Both the position numbers and the translations under genes were made by a program. A DNA stretch of 64,000 nucleotides from Symbiodinium natans (Eukaryota; Sar; Dinophyceae; Suessiales; Symbiodiniaceae), in assembly GCA_905221605.1 (NCBI GenBank), contig CAJNDS010000280.1:846357-910356 (forward strand). The letters are read 5' to 3'. Each line of letters begins with the position of its first letter. The stretch's first letter is position 1. Of the stretch, positions 56,972 through 64,000 are shown piece by piece. The notes beneath the pieces are model-generated. The model was not told where the DNA came from and searched no databases. It saw only the letters and a list, made by a program, of their open reading frames with translations.

Positions 56972-57440
56972 TGTGTGTTTTTGAGATTTAAAGGAGAACA
57001 AGAGAAGAGAAGGGAGAGAGAAAGGAGAGAGGAGAGATCAACAGGAATGCAACTCTAAATGGAAGAGCAATGAAAAGAATGGAAGAGAAATGAGGACAGG
57101 CGAAATGCAAAAATCAGGCAAAGAGAAGATGGTGCTCGTTTTCATCTTTCCTCTGGTTCTTATTTTTCTCTTCTCTTGTTCATTTCCGTTAGAAAAAACA
57201 AAAGGAATAACAATGAACATGTAAGCAAACCCAGCTGATGCTCATGATTTTTTCCTTTCTCCCTCTCTCTCTCTCTCCATATATGGGCGATGGAACGGGT
57301 GTCCTTGTTGGGCCGTTTCCTGCGTCTTCAAGTGAGGAACCTAAGTGTTTTCTTTTGTTCGTTTGAAGACACAGAAAGCGATTAAAAGGGACGTCCATTT
57401 TGGATTGGCAGCCAACCCAGCTGATGCTCATGATTTTTTT

Positions 57441-57473
<33 letters not shown>

Positions 57474-57652
57474 GGGCGATGGAATGGGTGTCCTTTTTGA
57501 TCGTTTTCTGCATCTTCAAGCGAGGAAAAGGGACACCCCACAAGAAAGCACTTAGGGTGTCCCTTTTGCTCGTTTGAAGACACAGAAAGCGATTAAAAGG
57601 GACGTCCATTTTGGATTGGCAGCCAACCCAGCTGATGCTCATGATTCTTTTT

Positions 57653-57720
<68 letters not shown>

Positions 57721-58997
57721 TCTCTCTCCCTATATATGGGCGATGGAACAGGTGTCCTTTTAGATCGTTTTCTGCATCTTCAAGCGAAGAAAAGGGACAC
57801 CACAAGAAAACACTTAGGGTGCCCCTTTTGCTCGTTTGAAGACACAGCAAGCGATTAAAAGGGGCGCCCATTTTGGATTGGCAGCAAACCCAGCTGATGC
57901 TCATGATTTATCTCTCTCCCCATATATGGGCGATGGAACGGGTGTCCTTTTTGTATCGTTTTCTGCATCTTCAAGCGAAGAAAAGGGACACCACAAGAAA
58001 ACACTTAGTAAGGGTGCCCCTTTTGCTCGTTTCAAGACACAGAAAGCGATTAAAAGGGACGCCCCCATTTTGGATCGGCAGCAAACCCAGCTGATGCTCA
58101 TGATTTATCTCTGTCTATATATGGGCGATGGAACGGGTGTCCTTCCTGATCGTTTTCTGCATCTTCAAGGGAGAAAGAAGGGCACCGCCCAAGAAGGAAA
58201 AGTAACATCAGATATAGGGAGGGAAATTGAAGAGCTCCTCTCTTTACTTAGTCATTCCCTTTCCTCTCTTCTTATCTGTTGTTTTCTTCGCTTCAAAAAG
58301 CAAAAATAAGGGAAAAGAGATTTCCTGAAGAGGAGGGAGGGCACCTATTGAAGAGCTCCTGTCTTTACTTAGTCATTCCCTTTCCTCTCTTATCCGTTGT
58401 TTTATTCGCTTCAAAAAGCAAAATAAGCGAAAAGAGATTTCCTGAAGAGGAGGGAGGGCACCTATCTGTAAAGAGCAATCGTTTAGAGGGGAACAGGAGA
58501 AGAGGAGCGAGAGAGAAGGACAGAGGAGAGATACAGGGAATCCAATTTCAATAGAACAGCAAAGAAAAGAATAGAAGAGAGATGAATAGAGAAAGGGGAG
58601 AGACAAAACAAGGCGCAGAGAAGATGGCACTCTTCTTTATCTATCCTCCCTCCCTTATCTCTCCCTTCCCTCTTTCTTTTCCAGATAAGAACAACTAAAG
58701 AGGAATAATTATGAAAAGGAGAAGAGTAAGGAAAAGAGCAGAAGAGATGGGCCGAGAAGAGGGATATGATGAAGTACGGCAAGGTCCACGCGCAACGTCT
58801 GCTTACCCTGCCACTGTTTTATCCTGCAAGTTTCTTTCTTGTTGTTCATCAGTCAAAAAGTAACAGAAAGAGAGAAGGGAAAGGGAAGTGAGAGAGGCGA
58901 GAGAACAAGGATGCCATTTTTCTGGAAGGGTACTGGAAAGAAGAGAAGAGACAGGAAGCAAGGAGACGGGGTGACAAAATAAAGCGCAAAGCTCTAT
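56972..58997. repeat. Segmental duplication, copy B
   Basis: Near-identical to 53262-55535 but with one fewer internal unit (starts near 57233, 57420, 57632, 57893 and 58094). Ends AGCGCAAAGCTCTAT and then unique sequence. Confidence 0.85.
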
Positions 58998-59078
58998 CAT
59001 CATTGTCATCACACTCTTCATCTGCATGAGTCCTTTCATTGTACTGGCATAACTTCACTGCATCAATTGCATAAAGCT

Positions 59079-59163
59079 TTCCCAGCAGCATCATCATCTT
59101 CATCATCTTCATCATCTTCATCAGCTCCTTGATCTTGTTCATCCTCATCATCTTCATCATCTA
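59079..59163 (+). repeat. CATCATCTT microsatellite
   Basis: Repeats of CATCATCTTCAT interrupted by CAGCTCCTTGATCTTGTT. Confidence 0.8.
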
Positions 59164-59367
59164 GTCAGTTGTTCGCATCGTCATCATGTGTTTATGTTTT
59201 GCTGCGGTATGCAGACCCCTGTTTCTTGCAAACAAATGGCCGCGTGCCAATATTAATTGCTTGTAACCGGGCCGCGGCCCACATACGCGACATACCCCGT
59301 TACAGGGGGTATGTATCAATGGTCGCGGTTTTGCGACAGACCTGTTTGTTGTTGTCTGCAGGTTCCA

Positions 59368-59515
59368 AGTCTTGCTTATCGGGGGGTAAGTGTTCGTAAG
59401 TTTAAAGGAGCAAATATAAGTATCCCTGAATTTGAAACCCCCTTAAACTCTTAAAGGCTGAGTACGCGGAGTGGTTCCAAGATCTTGCTTATCGGGGGGT
59501 AAGTGTTCGTAAATT
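59368..59515 (+). repeat. Short direct duplication
   Basis: TCTTGCTTATCGGGGGGTAA followed by GTGTTCGTAA occurs at about 59370 and 59483, 113 bp apart. Confidence 0.75.
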
Positions 59516-59544
59516 TCACCAAAAACATGACAATCTTTCCGCGG

Positions 59545-60355
59545 AATATGTGTCAGTAGAGCCGTGCCATAATTTAAATAATTCAAATATTTTAAACAAT
59601 CTAATAATTTTAAAAATTTAAATCCGAAAGGGGGGGGGACCACCCCCCCTCCCCAGAATTACATAATTAAATAATTTAAATAAGACGGGGAGGTTTCGGA
59701 TTTAAATTATTTAAATTGTTTAATCCTTAGGGGGCAGCGGGTGGCCCCCCCCCCCCTTTTCGGATTTAAATTATTGAAATTATTGAAATTATGTAAATAA
59801 TTTAAATCCGTTCGAAGCCTTAAATAATTGTTTAAATTATTTAAATTATTTAAATCCCGGCCGAATTAGATAATTTAAATATTTTAAATCCGAAACCTGC
59901 CCGTCATATTCAAATTTAAATTATTTGATTCCCAGGCGATTTAAAGAATTTAAATAGTTTAAATAATGAAAAATGATTTAAATCCGAAAGGGGGGGGGAC
60001 CACCCCCCCTCCCCAGAATTAAATAATTTAAAAAGTGTAAATACGACGGGGAGGTTTCGGATTTAAGTTATTTGAATTATTTAAGTCTTAGGGGGCAGGG
60101 GGGGGTGGTCCCCCCCTTTTCGGATTTAAATTATTTAAATTATTTAGAATATTTAAATTATTTAAACTATTTCAATTATTTAAATTATGTAAATTGTTGA
60201 TATTATTTACAAATTATTCACATTATTTAATTCCAGGCCGAATTAAATAACTTAAGTAATTTAAATCCGAAACCTGCCCGTCATATTTATGTTATTTAAT
60301 TATTTAAATAAATTTCGATACTTAAATTCTTTAAATTATTTAAATTACTTAAGTC
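59545..60355. repeat. ATTTAAAT-rich block with ~375-bp tandem duplication
   Basis: ATTTAAATTATTTAAATT motifs throughout. AAATCCGAAAGGGGGGGGGA with CCACCCCCCCTCCCCAG recurs at 59614 and 59985; GAAACCTGCCCGTCATATT at 59892 and 60268. The G/C runs and ATTTAAAT motifs are self-complementary. Confidence 0.8.
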
Positions 60356-60397
60356 AATCTAATTAAGTAAAAAACAATATAAACCCAAGCAAGCACG

Positions 60398-60548
60398 AGA
60401 GCCCGGGGGGCTGGAGACTACAGTCAGAGAGCTCGGGGGCCTGCAGACTACAGCCAGACAGCCCGGAGGCCTGGTGACTACAGCGAGAGAGACCGGGGGC
60501 CTGGAGACTACAGTCAGAGAGCTCGGGGGCCTGCAGACTACAGCCACA
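60398..60548 (-). repeat. 30-bp minisatellite, five units
   Basis: Units of GCTCGGGGGCCTGCAGACTA plus CAGCCAGACA with few changes. The 30-bp length keeps frame; the minus strand reads a 10-residue repeat such as LAVVCRPPSS. Whether it is expressed is unknown. Confidence 0.8.
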
Positions 60549-60639
60549 GCTCGGGGCCTACGGCCTGCTTCGCGGGAAATCCCGTGGGAAAAGGAAGCCC
60601 TTATTTTTGAAGTCTTGCGAGATTTCTCGCGGGATACGT

Positions 60640-60865
60640 TTTAATTTCGAAGGGGATCCGAGGGAAAACCAAGGGAAGTTCAAAGGGAAGTCCAAGGGAA
60701 CAGTAAAAGGAAGATTTGACTCTCACGGGAAACTGAAGGGAAACCAAAAAAACATCAAAGGGAAACCACGGGAAAACCAGAAAAACTCAAGGGAGAGCTC
60801 GCGGGAATTTCTCCCGCCAAAATTCGCGGGAGAAAAGTTTCGCGGGAGAAATATTCAAGGGAAAT
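60640..60865 (+). repeat. GGGAAA(N)3-6 degenerate repeat
   Basis: AAGGGAAA, CGGGAAA and CGGGAGAAA motifs recur every 9-15 bp. The overlapping 89-codon ORF is probably a by-product. Confidence 0.6.
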
Positions 60866-61189
60866 GCTTTTGTTAACGCTCGTCCCCGGACCCCCGGCTT
60901 TTTTTACAAGCCTTATGAATTAACAAAACAAAATGTTCTTTTTTAAAAGGACTAAGAAGCGCATTTAAATATTTTAAATGAGTATTTGTGTTGCTGTTTT
61001 TTTATTTTTCTTGTAAGGCCTAGGCTTTCAGAATTTCAGGAAAATTGAAAAAAAAATAAATGGTTTATTTGCTAAAAATTACAATCAAAAATCCAAAAAT
61101 ATAACGTACCCATGGAACTTCATGGCCTTTCCAAATATTGAAATGCCCCTAGTTTCCTTAAAATCTATCAAATTTTAAACTATTATTCA

Positions 61190-63444
61190 AGTATTTTCCA
61201 GAAAGGGTCAGGCCCATTTAAATAAAAAAAAATAAACTCAGTAAAACTATTGGAAAATGAATTTATTTTCCGGAAAAGTCAGGCCCATTTAAAATTTTAA
61301 AATCCTTAAAATCCTGAAAACCCCTAAAATTTTGAAAGCCCGGGCCTTTCAAAATTTTAAGGTTTTTTCAGGAATTTAAGGCCTTTTAAATTTCTGCAAA
61401 TCCTTAAAACCCTTAAAATTTTGAAAGAAAATTAAATTATTTTCCGGAAAGAGGCAGGCCCATTTAAAATTGTAAAAATCCTTAAAATCCTTAAAATCCT
61501 TAAAATTTTGAAAGGTTGGGGCTTTCAAAATTTTAAGGATTTTAAGGAATTTAACGCCTTTTCAATTTCTTAAAATCCTTAAAATCCTTAAAATTTTGAA
61601 AGAAAATTAAAAAAATTTCCGGAAAGAGGCAGGCCCATTTAAAATTTTAAAAATCCTTAAAATCCTTAAAATCCTTACAATTTTGAAAGCCCGGGCCTTT
61701 CAAAATTTTAAGGATTTTAAGGAATTTAAGGCCATTTAAATTTCTTAAAATCCTTAAAATCCTTAAAATCCTTAAAATTTTGAAAGAAAATTAAATTATT
61801 TACCGGAAAGAGGCAGGCCCATTTAAAATTTTAAAAATCCTTAAAATCCTTAAAATCCTTAAAATTTTGAAAGAAAATGAAAATATTTTCCGGAAAGAGG
61901 CAGGTCCATTTAAAATTGTAAAAATCCTTAAAATCCTTAAAATCCTTAAAATCCTTAAAATTTTGAAAGCCCGGGCCTTTCAAATTTTAAGGATTTTAAG
62001 GAATTTAAGGCCTTTTAAATTTCTTAAAATCCTTAAAATCCTTAAAATCCTTAAAATTTTGAAAGAAAATTAAATCATTTTCCGGAAAGAGGCAGGCCCA
62101 TTTAAAATTTTAAAAATCCTTAAAATCCTTAAAATCCTTAAAATTTTGAAAGCCCGGGCCTTTCAAAATTTTGAGGATTTTAAGGAATTTAAGGCCTTTT
62201 GAATTTCTTAAAATCCTTAAAGCCTTTCAAGTTTTGAAAGAAAATTAAATCATTTTCCGGACAGAGGCAGGCCCATTTAAAATTTTCAAAATCCTTAAAA
62301 TCCTTAAAATCCTTAAAATTTTGAAAGGTTGGGGCTTTCAAAATTTTAAGGATTTTAAGGAATTTAACGCCTTTTAAATTTCTTAAAATCCTTAAAATCC
62401 TTAAAATTTTGAAAGAAAATTAAATTATTTTCCGGAAAGAGGCAGGCCCATTTAAAATTTTAAAAATCTTAAAAATCCTTAAAATCCTTAAAATTTTGAT
62501 AAGTTGGGGCTTCAAAATGTAAGGGATTTTTTAAGGGAATTTAAAGCCCTTGTAAATTTCTTAAAAATCCTTTTAAAATCCTTAAAATCCTTAAAAATTT
62601 GAAAGAAAATTAAATCATTTTCCGGAAAGAGGCAGGCCCATTTAAAATTTTAAAAATCCTTAAAATCCTGAAAATCCTTAAAATTTTGAAAGCTCGGACC
62701 TTTCAAAATTTTAAGGATTTTTTTAAGGAATTTAAGGCCTTTTAAATTCTTAAAACCCTTAAAATTCCTTAAAATCCCTTCAATTTTGAAAGGAAAAATT
62801 AAAACTTTCCTTTTCCGAACAGAGGCAGGGGCCCATTTAAAAAATTTTTTTTAAAAATCCTTTAAAATCCTTAAAAAAAAAAAATCTTAAAAAATTTATT
62901 TTGAAAGGTTGGGGCTTTTCAAAATTTTAAGGGATATTGTAAGGATTTTAACGCATTTTAAATTTTCTTTAAAATCCTTAAAATCCTTAAAAATTCCTTA
63001 AAAATTTTGGACAAGAAAAATTAAAAATTATTTTCCGGAAAGGAAGGCAGGCCCATTTACAAATTTTAAAAAATCTTAAAATCCTTAAAAACCTTAAAAT
63101 TTTGAAAGCCCGGGCCTTTCAAAATTTTAAGGATTTTAAGGAATTTAAGGCCTTTTAAAATTCTTAAAATCCTTAAAATCCTTAAAATTCCTAAAATCCT
63201 TAAAATTTTGAAAGAAAATTAAATCATTTTCCGGAAAGAGGCAGGCCCATTTAAAATTTTGAAAATCCTTAAAATCCTTAAAAATTTTGAAAGCCCGGGC
63301 CTTTCAAAATTTTAAGGATTTTAAGGAATCATTTAAAAAACGCCTTTGGAAATTCTTAAAACCATTAAAATTTGAAAGGGAAAATTGTAAATATTTTCGG
63401 AAAGAGCAGGCCCATTTAAAATTTTAAACAAAAATCCTTAAAAT
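61190..63444 (+). repeat. Satellite array, ~175/190-bp unit, forward part
   Basis: About 13 units marked by TTTTCCGGAAAGAGGCAGG at intervals of mostly 175 or 190 bp (one of 88). Each has CCTTAAAATTTTGAAAG, CCCGGG and CTTTCAAAATTTTAAGG, a perfect inverted repeat. Units at 62480-63100 carry many extra homopolymer bases. Confidence 0.9.
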
Positions 63445-64000
63445 TTCATTAAGGATTTTTTTTTTTAAAAAAATTTTAAATGGCTGCCTGTTCTTCCGGA
63501 AAGATTTAATTTTTCTTTCAAAAATTTTAAGGATTTAAGTATTTTTTTCAAGAAAATTCCTTTTTTTAAAAGGCCTTAAAATTCCTTTGTCAAAAAATTT
63601 TGAAAGGCCCGGGCTTTTCAATTTTAAGGATTTAAGGATTTTTTAAAATTTAAAAATGGGCCTGCCTCTTTCCGGAAAATAATTTAATTTTCTCAAAATT
63701 TTAAGGATTTTAAGGATTTTAAGAAATTTAAAAGGCCTTAAATTCCTTAAAATCCTTAAAATTTTGAAAGGCCCGGGCTTTCAAAATTTTAAGGATTTTA
63801 AGGATTTTAAGGATTTTTAAAATTTTAAATGGGCCTGCCTCTTTCCGGAAAATATTTTAATTTTCTTTCAAAATTTTAAGGATTTTAAGGATTTTAAGGA
63901 TTTTAAGAAATTTAAAAGGCCTTAAATTCCTTAAAATCCTTAAAATTTTGAAAGCCCCAACCTTTCAAAATTTTAAGGATTTTCAGGATTTTAAGGATTT
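63445..64000 (-). repeat. Satellite array, reversed part
   Basis: The same unit in reverse (GGGCCTGCCTCTTTCCGGAA near 63484, 63658 and 63834, 175-bp spacing), running off the window end. The switch lies around CCTTAAAATTTCATTAAGG. Confidence 0.9.

Noticed and set aside
61867-62073. ORF of ILKILKILK repeats
   Set aside because: Translation of the TTAAAATCC satellite.

Overview
This is a eukaryotic nuclear window, not a prokaryotic one. About the first 44 kb is dominated by hundreds of plant/alveolate-type telomeric heptamers (TTTAGGG / CCCTAAA) in both orientations. They separate islands of roughly 30-180 bp that look like unique coding sequence. The best guess for the host is a dinoflagellate, probably Suessiales. 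The reasons are the heptamer type, apparent GC-AG splice sites next to GT-AG ones, an Ags-type glucan synthase read from many tiny exons, and transposase-like ORFs of a style I associate with Symbiodiniaceae/Polarella genomes. This assignment is inference.

Region 1 (1-44.2 kb, + strand). The islands appear to be exons of one very large split gene that enters from the left edge and probably runs past 44.15 kb. Its first exons (22-1494) resemble a GH13 alpha-amylase-type domain: a DIDGYR strand, then NFFVVGE, then a GG..IGR segment. The later exons (34.4-44.15 kb) resemble a GT5 starch/glycogen-synthase-type domain: SAGGLGKV, YFSLWNQ, PDIYHCMDYHAALAPLYLE, IPIILVLHNADYMG, FEGRFNMLKAGVTYV and YGICAVSENY. 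The order GH13 then GT5 matches the fungal alpha-1,3-glucan synthase (Ags1/Mok1) architecture. The telomere-like tracts therefore lie inside introns and often seem to supply the splice sites themselves (exon|GTTTAGGG, TTTAG|exon). Between the two domains lie about forty further exon-like islands of unrecognised sequence. Not every reading phase can be reconciled by eye.

Nested within the introns are: a 2.2 kb module (9.5-11.8 kb) carrying a Cys-rich/acidic-tailed ORF flanked by inverted minisatellites; an AT-rich insert (13.19-13.72 kb) with a minus-strand gene resembling algal giant-virus small zinc-finger proteins; two copies of a MITE-like hairpin; other short dispersed repeats; and many microsatellites.

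Region 2 (44.2-51.0 kb) has no telomeric heptamers and carries four GC-rich minus-strand ORFs that look like one dinoflagellate-type mobile element, with AT-rich intron-like gaps between ORFs. Region 3 (51.05-52 kb) is a poly-G tract followed by a decayed CCCTAAA block. Region 4 (52.1-53.26 kb) is a tandemly duplicated, frameshifted coding remnant. Region 5 (53.26-59.0 kb) is a segmental duplication of a purine/pyrimidine-rich block with an internal ~200 bp tandem repeat carrying long CT runs. Region 6 (59.0-64 kb) is AT-rich: ATTTAAAT-rich duplicated units, a 30-bp minisatellite, and a ~175/190-bp satellite array that reverses orientation near 63.44 kb. No rRNA, tRNA or CRISPR array was seen.
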